DNA of 64,000 nt from JAFAGX01 sp035624215 (GCA_035624215.1 DASPRY010000170.1:1-64000), one strand, 5' to 3'; shown: positions 8,415 through 17,194, counted from the first letter of the stretch. Notes: generated by a model from the sequence alone, not told the origin. Numbers and translations are program-made.

Positions 8415-9938
8415 TCACTGGCCACCTTCTCTGATCGCCTCGACCCTCGCAGCCTTTTTCCAGGCGGAAGAAACTTCATTCTGCACCGGCTGCGACGAAC
8501 CGCCGTTACGGGAAACAGGGGCAGTATCTAAATGCGCAAACACCCCGGCCGCGATGACCGCGACGCGAGCATCTTCCTCTCGTGCTTGCGGAGCACCCAA
8601 GCTCAGCAAACGATCAAGAAATCCGGTGTCCACTCTCCCCGCCTGGAAATCCTCATCATTAAGAATGCGCCGGAACAAGGAAATATTGGTTTTGATTCCG
8701 CCAACAAAATATTCATTCAACGCTCGCGCTAGTCGCGAAATCGCCTGCGGACGGTCGGTTCCATATCCAATCAGCTTCGCCAGCAGTGGATCGTAATCGA
8801 CGGGCACCGTCCAGTTCTCGTACATTCCACTATCCCGCCGTATGCCGGGGCCGGCTGGGGTCAACAGGAGTGTGATTTTCCCCGGGCAGGGAAGAAAATT
8901 GTTGTCCGGGTCTTCCGCGTAAATTCGGCACTCCATGGCGTGCCCTCGAATCCCGATCTCGTTCTGCTTGAAGGGCAGTCTCTCTCCTGCGGCAACGCGA
9001 ATTTGCAGATGGACCAGATCGAGGCCGGTAGTCAGCTCCGTGACGGGATGCTCAACTTGAAGCCGGGTGTTCATCTCGAGGAAATAAAACCTTTTGTTCT
9101 CATCGACGAGAAACTCAACCGTGCCCGCGTTCGTGTATGCCGCGGTTTTCGCGACTCGCACTGCAACTTCGCCCATGCGGCAGCGCATTTCGGTATCGAC
9201 CAGCGGGGAAGGAGCTTCTTCGAGTACTTTTTGATGACGCCGTTGAATCGAGCACTCACGTTCACCGAGGTAGACCATATTGCCGTGCTCGTCGGCCAGT
9301 ACCTGCATTTCGATGTGGCGGGGATGCAGAATTGCCTTCTCGATATATATGGCGCCATCCCCAAACGCTCGTTGGGCCTCGCTCAGTGCGCCTTCCAGAG
9401 AGGAGTTTAGTTCTCCCGCTTTTTGCACCAGACGCATCCCTTTTCCGCCGCCACCAGCCGCCGCTTTTAACATAATCGGATACCCAATTCTGGCGGCGAC
9501 CTCGTGCGCTTGTTCCCGTGACTCCAGGCCTCGCGACGTACCTGGCACCATAGGTACGCCAGATTTCTCCATGGCTTGCCGGGCACGTGTCTTCGATCCC
9601 ATGATTTCCATGGCCGCAGCCGTCGGGCCAATGAACTTCACCCCGGCGTCAGCGCATGCCTGAGCAAACACCGCGTTTTCCGAGAGAAAGCCGTAACCCG
9701 GATGGATCGCGTCAGCCCCGCTTAGCTTTGCAACGTCGATGATCTTGCTGATGTTCAGGTAGGATTCGGACGCTGCGGCTGGGCCGATGTGGTATGCCTC
9801 GTCCGCTTTGCGAACGTGCAGCGATGCCCGATCCACGTCGGAGAAAACGGCAACCGAGGTGACCCCCAACTCGCGGCAAGCCCGCATTACGCGCACCGCG
9901 ATTTCACCCCGGTTGGCAATAAGTATCTTCTTAAACAT
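8415..9938 (-). CDS. accC: Biotin carboxylase subunit of acyl-CoA carboxylase
   Basis: A 507-residue ATP-dependent biotin carboxylase, which carboxylates biotin on the carrier protein using bicarbonate. Clear landmarks are FKKILIANRGEIAVRVMRAC at the N terminus, HPGYGFLSEN, the ATP-grasp glycine loop AAGGGGKGMR, GERECSIQRRHQK and FLEMNTRLQVEHPVTE. It is about 55 residues longer than E. coli AccC; the extra C-terminal segment (from about residue 455) is low in conservation and rich in Ala. Its ATG overlaps the stop of the upstream universal stress gene by 8 nt (ATGTTTAA), so the two are translationally coupled. Whether it serves acetyl-, propionyl- or another acyl-CoA cannot be told from this subunit. 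Confidence 0.93.
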   Translation of the reverse strand: MFKKILIANRGEIAVRVMRACRELGVTSVAVFSDVDRASLHVRKADEAYHIGPAAASESYLNISKIIDVAKLSGADAIHPGYGFLSENAVFAQACADAGVKFIGPTAAAMEIMGSKTRARQAMEKSGVPMVPGTSRGLESREQAHEVAARIGYPIMLKAAAGGGGKGMRLVQKAGELNSSLEGALSEAQRAFGDGAIYIEKAILHPRHIEMQVLADEHGNMVYLGERECSIQRRHQKVLEEAPSPLVDTEMRCRMGEVAVRVAKTAAYTNAGTVEFLVDENKRFYFLEMNTRLQVEHPVTELTTGLDLVHLQIRVAAGERLPFKQNEIGIRGHAMECRIYAEDPDNNFLPCPGKITLLLTPAGPGIRRDSGMYENWTVPVDYDPLLAKLIGYGTDRPQAISRLARALNEYFVGGIKTNISLFRRILNDEDFQAGRVDTGFLDRLLSLGAPQAREEDARVAVIAAGVFAHLDTAPVSRNGGSSQPVQNEVSSAWKKAARVEAIREGGQ

Positions 9939-10407
9939 GCAGCCGTACCGTCAGCACCGGAACCTTGCTGTAGCGCACGACATATTCCGCTACGCTGCCC
10001 AGGACTAAGTGGGCCAGGCCGGATCGCCCGTGTGTTCCCATGATTATCATCTGACATTCGAGTTCCACAGCGGCTTCTACGATTACCGGTCTTGGTGATC
10101 CTTCCCGCACGATCGTCTCGGCGTCAGGAACCCGTGTCCGCCATTGCTCCATATTGCGCCTGGCTTCGTCGCGAAGCATGGGAAGCAACGGATCGCCACC
10201 CATTGCGCGGCAGCTGAGTTCAGCCAGGCTGAAGATATCGATCACGTGCAGCAATATGAGCTTCGCGCCGAGTGTTTCGCGTAAGCGCAACCCCCATTCC
10301 AAAGCCAATTCAGCTTGCAGCGAGAAGTCGGTGGCCAATAGGATTCGAAATACGGCAGGCTGCTTTGTGCTTTTTTCTGGCGCTGGGTTCACGTTCGGGG
10401 GTTCCAT
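9931..10407 (-). CDS. Universal stress protein (UspA family)
   Basis: A 158-residue UspA-type protein. After a 20-residue polar N-terminal extension comes the family core: ILLATDFSLQAELALEWG (strand 1 and helix 1), LILLHVIDIF, and the nucleotide-binding pattern IIMGTHGRSGLAHLVLGSVAEYVVRYSKVPVLTV, matching G-2x-G-9x-G(S/T). ATP binding is therefore likely. Such proteins help cells survive starvation or stress, but the exact role is rarely known. The start ATG is preceded by GGAGC. It is the first gene of a three-gene run with biotin carboxylase and the carrier protein, and overlaps the carboxylase start. Coupling a stress protein to a carboxylase is unusual and may hint at regulation of that enzyme. 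Confidence 0.88.
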   Translation of the reverse strand: MEPPNVNPAPEKSTKQPAVFRILLATDFSLQAELALEWGLRLRETLGAKLILLHVIDIFSLAELSCRAMGGDPLLPMLRDEARRNMEQWRTRVPDAETIVREGSPRPVIVEAAVELECQMIIMGTHGRSGLAHLVLGSVAEYVVRYSKVPVLTVRLHV

Positions 10408-10440
10408 GGGCTGCTCCGGCTGGCGCTGAAGATATGGGAT

Positions 10441-10475
10441 GCAAAAAGGAAAAGCCCCTTCTAATAGAAGGGGCT
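10441..10475 (-). terminator. Intrinsic terminator after the TPR lipoprotein gene
   Basis: AGCCCCTTCT (10453-10462) and AGAAGGGGCT (10466-10475) form a perfect 10-bp stem with a 3-nt loop. On the minus strand the stem is followed by TTTCCTTTTT. It lies 20 nt past the TPR gene stop and ends the tonB-exbBDD-TPR transcript before the next promoter. Confidence 0.9.
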
Positions 10476-10495
10476 GGATAAGCCGCCAAAACCCG

Positions 10496-11323
10496 CTACT
10501 TGGCTTGGTCCAGCGTGATGCCTTGCGCGCCCGGCTGTTTTTCGGCTTTGGCTTTCTTGGCGGCCATCGTCTTATCTACCCACTCATCGGCCGTTTTCAG
10601 ATCGCTAGCCCGCGCCGCGGGATCATCACACTCGGTATCCGCCTTCTCGCGATACATCAGGTTCATGTACGCCATGGCGTCATCATAATTCTCGCGCAAT
10701 GCCAAGGCCTTGTTGAGAACATCGATTCCGTCCTGAATGATGGGACTATTCTTCTGTTTGAGCTCCTCGCACAGCTTCTTTTGGTCTTTGTTCTTCGCGT
10801 CCAACATCTCTTCCGGCTTTAATCCCAGCTTCGCGCGTTCTTCCATGCGAGGCTGGTAGCACTGCGTCCAGTCGATGACACCGATCGAGTAATACGCTTC
10901 CGGATCATTAGGATCCATTTCCAAGGCCTTGCGGTAGTAGGTCTTGGCATCTTCAAACTTCTTCATCTGCAGATAAAGATACGCAATTCCCTTGATGCTA
11001 TTGATGTTCTTTGGATCGCGCTCCAGCACAGCCTTGTACTGGTCGATGGCTTGCGTTGCCATGCGGACGTTATCTTCTGCGTCCACTCCCGGGATGTACT
11101 GTTGCGCGTAAGCGGTAGCTAAGTAGAGACGAGCATTGATAAGACTGGGATCCAGCGAAACTGCCTGTTGAAAATGATCGATTGCCTGTTCATACTTTGC
11201 GTTCTTGTAGGATGAAACGCCCTTATTGAGTTGATCGCGCGCCCTCAGCTTGTTGCAGGCGCTGGCCGAAACCAGCATCAAGCCGACGGCCACGAGCGCC
11301 AGCACACGTATGCCGTTTTTCAT
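10496..11323 (-). CDS. TPR-repeat lipoprotein
   Basis: A 275-residue exported protein with a lipobox (VSASAC, Cys at about residue 23) and a run of tetratricopeptide repeats. The clearest repeats are NKGVSSYKNAKYEQAIDHF, IDQYKAVLERDPKNINSIKG, and AKTYYRKALEMDPNDPEAYYSIG. The C-terminal third is Lys/Glu-rich. TPR domains bind partner proteins; a tethered TPR lipoprotein at the end of a TonB/ExbB/ExbD cluster may organise the complex or its client receptors, but this is inference. A 128-bp gap to the upstream exbD suggests it may have an additional promoter. An intrinsic terminator follows. Confidence 0.85.
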   Translation of the reverse strand: MKNGIRVLALVAVGLMLVSASACNKLRARDQLNKGVSSYKNAKYEQAIDHFQQAVSLDPSLINARLYLATAYAQQYIPGVDAEDNVRMATQAIDQYKAVLERDPKNINSIKGIAYLYLQMKKFEDAKTYYRKALEMDPNDPEAYYSIGVIDWTQCYQPRMEERAKLGLKPEEMLDAKNKDQKKLCEELKQKNSPIIQDGIDVLNKALALRENYDDAMAYMNLMYREKADTECDDPAARASDLKTADEWVDKTMAAKKAKAEKQPGAQGITLDQAK

Positions 11324-11451
11324 TGCTTATAAGTCTCCCTCGCGAAGAGTTACCGAGACCTTACGTTATGATATGCAAAACTGTTAGGCCGAAGATCCGG
11401 CGTGAGAGCCACAACACAGCCCTAAGGCGGACAAATCGCTGCCCGCACACT

Positions 11452-11892
11452 TTAGCCGCCGGCCTCAATCTTGGCAGTGATCAGACCCACTTTGTCTACG
11501 CCTGAGGCGTGCGCAATGTCAATGACATTGGCCACATCGGCGAAGGGCACATTGTCGTCGCCCTTGACAAACATCACCTTTTCAGCCCGGGTCTTGAAAA
11601 TATCGGTCAACCGGTTCTGCAATCCATCCCAGGTTGTGTCTTCCTGATTGATCTTGAGGGCCGGCGCCTGACCGGGACCTCGATCAATCAACTGCACCAC
11701 AACCGTGCGATCCGGCGTCGTGTTTTTGGGCTGGTTGGGCGGTGGCGGCTGCGGTACCAGTGCCTCAAGTCCCTTGGGTGTCAAGGGCGTGATCACCATG
11801 AAAATGATCAACAAAACCAGCAGCACATCGATGAGCGGCGTCACGTTAATATTTGCGTTCTGGCCCCCGCTGGGGCCGACTGCCATTCCCAT
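11452..11892 (-). CDS. exbD: ExbD/TolR-type biopolymer transport protein (copy 1)
   Basis: A 146-residue ExbD-family protein. One transmembrane helix (about residues 22-42, LLVLLIIFMVITPL) follows the hallmark NVTPLIDVLLVLLIIF, whose aspartate (D22 region) takes part in proton movement. The rest is a periplasmic domain with a Pro-rich linker (PQPPPPNQP). Together with ExbB it uses the proton gradient to energise TonB. It is 12 bp downstream of a second exbD and part of the tonB cluster. The C-terminal ADVANVIDIAHASGVDKVGLIT is the usual family end. Confidence 0.9.
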   Translation of the reverse strand: MGMAVGPSGGQNANINVTPLIDVLLVLLIIFMVITPLTPKGLEALVPQPPPPNQPKNTTPDRTVVVQLIDRGPGQAPALKINQEDTTWDGLQNRLTDIFKTRAEKVMFVKGDDNVPFADVANVIDIAHASGVDKVGLITAKIEAGG

Positions 11893-11904
11893 AAGATTTC
11901 TCCT

Positions 11905-12363
11905 CTATTGGCCACTCGGTGCTGGTGGCGGCGGTGCGTTCGTGGTCTTCCGCTGATCGGTAAGCAAGCCCAATTGGTCAACACCGGCAGCGCGGACATT
12001 GTCGACCACTTGCACCACAGCTCCGAACTTGGCCCGCGCATCTGCTCGGATAAATACCCGTTTGTCGACCCGGTTGGCCAGACGATCCTTAACCTTCTGG
12101 GTCAGTTGATCCGGATCCGTCCGATCATTGCCGAAGAACACCTTGCCATCGCGCATAATGGCCACGACCAAAGCGTCTTCCTTATCCGCATCCGGCATTT
12201 GCTCCGGATTGTTTACTTTCGCCAAGTCCACGCTCACGCCCTTCTGCAACATGGGCGTGATCACCATGAAGATGATCAACAACACCAACATCACATCCAC
12301 CATCGGTGTGACATTGATGTCGGAGTTGACCTTGGCGCCTTCATTTCGTTTGGCAAGTGCCAT
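11905..12363 (-). CDS. exbD: ExbD/TolR-type biopolymer transport protein (copy 2)
   Basis: A 152-residue ExbD-family protein, paralogous to its neighbour. The pattern NVTPMVDVMLVLLIIFMVITP gives the single membrane helix with its conserved aspartate, and the periplasmic domain ends FGAVVQVVDNVRAAGVDQLGLLTD. The two copies differ most in the periplasmic linker, so they may form mixed dimers around one ExbB pentamer; that is inference. It lies 112 bp downstream of exbB on the same strand. Confidence 0.9.
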   Translation of the reverse strand: MALAKRNEGAKVNSDINVTPMVDVMLVLLIIFMVITPMLQKGVSVDLAKVNNPEQMPDADKEDALVVAIMRDGKVFFGNDRTDPDQLTQKVKDRLANRVDKRVFIRADARAKFGAVVQVVDNVRAAGVDQLGLLTDQRKTTNAPPPPAPSGQ

Positions 12364-12475
12364 AGCCTACTCTCCTGCTCTCGATTGCCACCGGCATCGT
12401 TAAGATTGGCCCTTGCGGCACGGTGCCGGACCTTCCGCCGCCGCCGGCAACTCAAGCGAGCCAATCCCCTTTCGG

Positions 12476-13231
12476 TTAGGACCGCCGCATTCCCCGCCGC
12501 TTCAGGAAGTAATCGATCAGTTCGCTCGATGAGTTATCCATTTCAACGTCGAAAGCTTCCACGCGTCCCGTGAGATAGTTGAACATCATCACGGCCGGGA
12601 TGGCCACGAACAAGCCGATGGCGGTGGTGACGAGCGCTTCCGCGATTCCGCCCGCGACCGCGCCCAAACCGGTCGCCTTCTGCTCGGAAATACCGCGGAA
12701 CGCGTTCAGAATACCCATCACCGTACCGAATAGTCCGACGAATGGCGCCGTCGAACCGATGGTCGCCAGACCACCCAGACCACGCTTCAGTTCGGCGTGA
12801 ACAATGGCCTCGGTGCGCTCCAGAGCACGCTTGGAGGCTTCGATGGTCTCACCCGGAATTTCTCCGCTCTCCTGGTGAGCACGGAATTCCATCAGGCCGG
12901 CTGTGACCACCTTGGCCAGATGGCTCTTCTTATTGCGCTCTGCCACCTTGATCGCTTCGTCAATCTTTCCATCGCGCAGTGCGCCGGCAACTGCCGGAGC
13001 AAACGCGCGAGACTGCTTCCGGGCGGCGCTAAACGCCATCCAGCGGTCAATCATCACGCCGATTGACCATCCCGACATGATGAACAGAATGATAACGACC
13101 GATCTCGCCATCCAACCCATTTGGTGCCAGAGGGAAATTGGGTCCCAACCCACCGGCTGCTCCTGAAAGAGCCAGCTGGCGGCCAACGATACGTGACTAA
13201 GTGCATGTGGTGCTAAATTGGCTACGAACAT
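12476..13231 (-). CDS. exbB: ExbB/TolQ/MotA-type proton channel protein
   Basis: A 251-residue inner membrane protein of the MotA/TolQ/ExbB family. There is one helix near residues 40-62 (SVVIILFIMSGWSIGVMID) and two more in the C-terminal half. The C-terminal half also holds the signature IGSTAPFVGLFGTVMGILNAF followed by AVAGGIAEALVTTAIGLFVAIPAVMMFNYL. The cytoplasmic region between helices 1 and 2 is charged. It forms the stator that, with ExbD, harvests the proton motive force for TonB. The tonB gene is 110 bp upstream and two exbD genes are downstream; TolA and Pal genes are absent, which favours an ExbB rather than TolQ role. Confidence 0.92.
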   Translation of the reverse strand: MFVANLAPHALSHVSLAASWLFQEQPVGWDPISLWHQMGWMARSVVIILFIMSGWSIGVMIDRWMAFSAARKQSRAFAPAVAGALRDGKIDEAIKVAERNKKSHLAKVVTAGLMEFRAHQESGEIPGETIEASKRALERTEAIVHAELKRGLGGLATIGSTAPFVGLFGTVMGILNAFRGISEQKATGLGAVAGGIAEALVTTAIGLFVAIPAVMMFNYLTGRVEAFDVEMDNSSSELIDYFLKRRGMRRS

Positions 13232-13341
13232 GAGTTACTTTTCCTCCTCAGAAATCGTCGATTCGCTTGTCGCTTGCAGGACGCGAAGAGTGCCCACTTC
13301 GACGTCATTGGCTTGCTATCTGAACAGCGCTTTGTTCCCTT

Positions 13342-14085
13342 CTATCCGCCGGACAAAGTAAAGTTCACAGTGATCTGTGTTTCCACCTCCACCGGCTCTC
13401 CGTTCAAGATGTAGGGTTTATATCTCCACTGCTTGACAGCCTCAATGGCCGCCGGCGCGAGCATGGGATGGCCGCTGATCAGTCGCAGGTTCTCAATGGT
13501 TCCTTCTTTGCTGATCTCAGCCTGGAGCAACACACTTCCTTGGATGCGCGCTTGCCGGGCCAGGGGTGGATAAGTCGGCTGAACTTTGCGGATCAGCAAT
13601 CCCTGGGTCACCCCTTGGGATACCCGGACACGTTGCGGCGTGGCAACCTTGGGAACGGCCACAGGAGTAGAACTGATAATGCCGCCGATTACACCGCCCA
13701 TCGAGCCCCCGGGAACCCCACCAGGAACGCCGCCCACTACACCTGCAGCGGACATGACCGGTGGCGGCGCTTCGTCTTCCTTGATCATCTGCACTTTCTC
13801 AGGAATCTTGGTTGGTGTGCGCAGCTGTCCATTGACGATGTCTGTCTGCACCTGCTTCACAATCTTGATGGGCGCTGCAGCCGGAGGCGGCGGAGGCGGT
13901 GGGGGCGGGGGAGGCGCTACCAGGAACGTCATCAGCTGGGTTTTCGGCAAGGCTTCGGTAAACAGCAACGGAATGAGCACCAGGATTCCAACCAGGACGA
14001 CCTGCAAAAGGAACGAGAGGCTGGTGGTGAGTCCCCGCTTGGTTCTAAGTCTTCCACCCGATTCAATTAGGCTGTCTTCAAACAT
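13342..14085 (-). CDS. tonB: TonB-like energy transducer
   Basis: A 247-residue TonB protein. A cytoplasmic N terminus precedes one membrane helix (about residues 24-46), then a run of eleven prolines at about residues 58-68. A Pro/Gly-rich spacer with VGGVPGGVPGGSMGG follows. The C-terminal TonB domain has LIRKVQPTYPPLARQARIQGSVLLQAEISKEGTIENLRLISGHPMLAPAAIEAVKQWRYKPY, which is the family consensus. It carries energy from ExbB/ExbD across the periplasm to outer-membrane receptors. No TonB-dependent receptor is in the window, so the transported substrates are unknown. It is the first gene of the cluster; the 167 bp upstream should hold the promoter, but I found no convincing -35/-10 pair. Confidence 0.93.
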   Translation of the reverse strand: MFEDSLIESGGRLRTKRGLTTSLSFLLQVVLVGILVLIPLLFTEALPKTQLMTFLVAPPPPPPPPPPPAAAPIKIVKQVQTDIVNGQLRTPTKIPEKVQMIKEDEAPPPVMSAAGVVGGVPGGVPGGSMGGVIGGIISSTPVAVPKVATPQRVRVSQGVTQGLLIRKVQPTYPPLARQARIQGSVLLQAEISKEGTIENLRLISGHPMLAPAAIEAVKQWRYKPYILNGEPVEVETQITVNFTLSGG

Positions 14086-14252
14086 GAGGGTTCTCCTACA
14101 CTTCCCTAACTGACTTTAGACACCACCAAGCTGCTCCTTGCTCCCGACCACCTGTTACGCGCCCGCTTGAATTGAAAACCGGATGATACTACCCCAAATG
14201 TCAAGTAATCACAAACATTAGGCTGCCAAAGCAGGCGGCGGGGGCCACCTTC

Positions 14253-15461
14253 CTAGACTTTGGCCTTAACCTTCTCCCGGCGGCCACCTTCCTTGCCTGC
14301 CGCCACCATAACCGGCTGCCTTCCCCGATTCGCCCGCCAATCCTGGTAAGCCACCAGAATCGGCGCAGCTATAGCAATCGATGAATAGGTTCCAATTAAG
14401 ATACCTATCACCAAGGCAAAGGAAAAGCCGTGCAGGACCTCGCCGCCAAAAAGGAACAGAGCAAGCACGGTAAGGAACGTCAAGCCGGCCGTCAGGATTG
14501 TCCGGCTCAAAGTCTGGTTAATGCTGCGATTTACGATATCGGACAGCTTCTCCCGCCGCATCAATTTCAGGTTCTCGCGGATGCGGTCGAAAACCACAAT
14601 TGTGTCGTTATTGGAGTAGCCAATCAGGGTCAGGATGGCCGCAATTACGGTCAAAGAGATTTCTTTGTCAGTGAGCGAGAACGCACCTACGGTAATCAAC
14701 GTGTCGTGAAAAACTGTAATTACGGCAGCCACTCCGTAAATCCATTCAAACCGCACTGCCAGATAAACCAGCATTCCCGCCAAGGAGTACAACACCGCCA
14801 ATTTGGCCTGGGTTTGTAGCTGCTTTCCGACCTGTGGACCAACGATTTCGACGTTGCGCACTGCAAAATTGGACAGGAAGAAACCGTCGTTTAAAGAAGC
14901 GGCCACGGCGGGATCGGCGGCCGCTTTGAGGTCGTCAATGGAAGTCAGCACCCCGCCCTTCGTCTTGTCGCGGTAATCGACAACGGCTTGAGCGATCTGG
15001 CCATACCGCTGATCAGCATCCGTCCCAAGGTGTAGTGGATCCTTCTGCAGCAAATAGCTCTTTACCGTCAGCACGCTGGCGTTGTTCAGGTCCTGTTTGT
15101 CGGCGGGAGTGTTGGTTTCGAGCGCGCCGATGATCTGCGTCTTGCTGCGGTCGAGCGCCTGCTCGCTGGTTTCTTGCTCGGAAACATCGATCAGAACTTC
15201 GTTTCCGCCCGGCTGGCCATAGCGCTGAATGCGCGCGTTATGCAGTCCAGCTCGGTCCATAGCAGCCCGGATGGCGTTGTCATTCGGTGTTTGCGCAAAC
15301 TTGACATAAACCAGTGTGCCACCGCGAAAATCAACACCCAGCGGGATGCCGTGCCAGAACAACATCGACAATACGCCCGCCACGCTGAAGACTAGGGAAA
15401 ACGCCAGGAAGTACCACTTCTTGCCAAGGAAATCTACGTTTGGATTGCGAAAAAATTCCAC
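14253..15461 (-). CDS. secF: Protein translocase subunit SecF
   Basis: A 402-residue SecF. The first helix (residues 17-36) is followed by GIPLGVDFRGGTLVYVKF, the conserved SecF P1 motif. Five more helices lie in the C-terminal half with VFHDTLITVGAFSL, ILTLIGYSNNDTIVVFDRIREN and SINQTLSRTILTAGLTFLTVLALF. A periplasmic insertion at about residues 115-195 makes it longer than E. coli SecF (323). SecDF pulls exported proteins through SecYEG using the proton gradient. It follows secD after an 84-bp gap that contains a REP-like element. The C-terminal end is strongly basic. Confidence 0.95.
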   Translation of the reverse strand: MEFFRNPNVDFLGKKWYFLAFSLVFSVAGVLSMLFWHGIPLGVDFRGGTLVYVKFAQTPNDNAIRAAMDRAGLHNARIQRYGQPGGNEVLIDVSEQETSEQALDRSKTQIIGALETNTPADKQDLNNASVLTVKSYLLQKDPLHLGTDADQRYGQIAQAVVDYRDKTKGGVLTSIDDLKAAADPAVAASLNDGFFLSNFAVRNVEIVGPQVGKQLQTQAKLAVLYSLAGMLVYLAVRFEWIYGVAAVITVFHDTLITVGAFSLTDKEISLTVIAAILTLIGYSNNDTIVVFDRIRENLKLMRREKLSDIVNRSINQTLSRTILTAGLTFLTVLALFLFGGEVLHGFSFALVIGILIGTYSSIAIAAPILVAYQDWRANRGRQPVMVAAGKEGGRREKVKAKV

Positions 15462-15494
15462 CTGCTTAGAACCTTTCCTATTTAATTATCATCC

Positions 15495-15547
15495 TGAGGC
15501 GACATCTTTCGTCGCAGAAGGATACGAGCGCCGCCGTGGGTATCCTT
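15495..15547. repeat. REP-like palindromic element between secD and secF
   Basis: Two nested or adjacent hairpins lie here. AAGGATAC (15518-15525) and GTATCCTT (15540-15547) pair perfectly around a 14-nt GC-rich loop, and GCGAC and GTCGC (about 15500-15515) pair around ATCTTTC. The phrase ATCCTGAGGCGAC just before is similar to short dispersed palindromic elements I know from many bacterial genomes. Only one copy is in this window. Confidence 0.45.
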
Positions 15548-17159
15548 ACCCGATGCTCAGCGCTTCACCACGCTGTTTTCGGGACAGAATCCAATCGAAG
15601 ATCACGCGCGATACAAACACTGCGGTGAACAAATTCGCAAACAGACCAAAGCTGAGTGTCACCGCAAAACCCCGCACCGGCCCTGTGCCAAAGATGAACA
15701 AAATGATGGCCGACACGATCGTGGTGACGTGCGTATCGACAATCGTAATCCATGCGTGGCCGAACCCTTGCTCTACCGCAGAAGGCGGTGTCTTCCCATT
15801 CCTCAACTCTTCCCGTATACGCTCAAAGATCAGAACGTTCGAGTCCACGCCCATGCCGACAGTTAGGATCACTCCCGCAATCCCTGGCAAAGTGAGCGTA
15901 GCTCCACTGAAACCGAGGAACCCCAACAGGATAATCAGGTTCAGGATCAAGGCGATGTCGGCATTGATGCCGGCGGCGTGATAGTAAATCAGCATGAATA
16001 CCAACACCGCCAACATGCCGATAACTGCGGCTGTCACGCCTGCGCGGATGGAGTCACTCCCCAACGATGGCCCTACCGTCCTCTCCTCGAGGTACTTGAT
16101 TCCGGCCGGCAGCGCGCCCGAGCGCAATACCATGGCCAGATCCTTGGCCTCCTGCTCGGTAAATCGCCCGTTAATTACCCCCGTGTCGTGAATCTGTTCT
16201 TTTATGACCGCAACTTCCTGGACCTTGTTGTCCAACACCACAGCCAGATTTTCGCCTACATGGGCACCGGTGAAAGCGGCAAAACGCCGGCCGCCTTCGT
16301 TAGTGAGGTTGAATTGGACCGAGGGTTGGCCGTTCTCATCGCGGGACGGTTCAGCATTGCGCAGGTCGCGCCCTGTAACAGCTGAAGCTCGTGAAATCAG
16401 ATACCATACCGGCCCTTCTTGATTGACTCCCACACTGTGGCCGGGCAATAGCACTGCATCCGGCGGCAATACACCGCCGTGATCCTGCAAGGCCTGCTGC
16501 TCACTTGAGTATGGCCCGCCGAGCGATTGCCGAATCTCCAGCATGGCCGTCGACTGCATGATTTCCTTGACTCGCGCAGGATCATCTACACCGGGAAGTT
16601 GAACGAGAATCTGGTATTGGCCGAGCCCGTGTTCCTCTATCACCGGTTCGCTCACACCGAGCTGGTCAATTCGGTTGCGAATCGTCTCGATCGCTTGCGT
16701 GACCGCCCGCTGTTTCAGCTCCGCCAAAGCCTGCGGTTTCATGGTAACGGTCCAAGTGTTTTCTGCTCCTGAGGCCAGGTTGTATTCGGGAAGGCGATCG
16801 CTCACGATCGAGCGCAAATCGGAACTCTGCTCGGGAAGCACGCCCTTGATGACAATTTTGTCGGGGTTATTGGCCGAATCGGGCTTTGTCATCTCGGCAT
16901 AGCTGATCTTGTGCGAGCGCATGTCGGCCTTCAGGCGCTCCAGAGCATTATCCGAGTCCACGTTGACGGCGTCATTGACCTGCACCTGCAAAATCAGGTG
17001 CGTGCCACCTTTCAGATCAAGCCCCAGGTGGATGCGGTTCTGTAGCGCAACCAGCAATCCCCTGCCAGACCAGTTGTCGGGCACGCCGAAAATGCCGAAC
17101 ACAAATACCACCAGGGTGATCGCAATTACGATGACTTTCCAGCCCAGATTCTTATTCAT
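15546..17159 (-). CDS. secD: Protein translocase subunit SecD
   Basis: A 537-residue SecD. The first helix (residues 8-25) is followed by the P1 motif IHLGLDLKGGTHLILQV, then a large periplasmic domain with RNRIDQLGVSEPVIEEHGLGQYQILVQLPGVDDPARVKE. Five C-terminal helices include SLGSDSIRAGVTAAVIGMLAVLVFM and ILTVGMGVDSNVLIFERIREELRNG, where the Asp in GVDSNV is the proton-path residue of the family. The last codons overlap the REP-like element. It stands between yajC and secF, the usual gene order. Confidence 0.96.
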   Translation of the reverse strand: MNKNLGWKVIVIAITLVVFVFGIFGVPDNWSGRGLLVALQNRIHLGLDLKGGTHLILQVQVNDAVNVDSDNALERLKADMRSHKISYAEMTKPDSANNPDKIVIKGVLPEQSSDLRSIVSDRLPEYNLASGAENTWTVTMKPQALAELKQRAVTQAIETIRNRIDQLGVSEPVIEEHGLGQYQILVQLPGVDDPARVKEIMQSTAMLEIRQSLGGPYSSEQQALQDHGGVLPPDAVLLPGHSVGVNQEGPVWYLISRASAVTGRDLRNAEPSRDENGQPSVQFNLTNEGGRRFAAFTGAHVGENLAVVLDNKVQEVAVIKEQIHDTGVINGRFTEQEAKDLAMVLRSGALPAGIKYLEERTVGPSLGSDSIRAGVTAAVIGMLAVLVFMLIYYHAAGINADIALILNLIILLGFLGFSGATLTLPGIAGVILTVGMGVDSNVLIFERIREELRNGKTPPSAVEQGFGHAWITIVDTHVTTIVSAIILFIFGTGPVRGFAVTLSFGLFANLFTAVFVSRVIFDWILSRKQRGEALSIG

Positions 17160-17194
17160 AAATCGTGCCGAGGAATCTGCAGTTCAGAATTGAC

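Noticed and set aside
11509..12573. A 354-codon plus-strand open frame across both exbD genes
   Set aside because: The Arg/His/Cys-rich translation has no fold signature, while the minus strand encodes clear ExbD proteins.
13860..13915. GC-rich simple repeat in tonB as a phase-variable tract
   Set aside because: It encodes the proline run normal for TonB spacers, and the codons vary, so slippage is not specially favoured.
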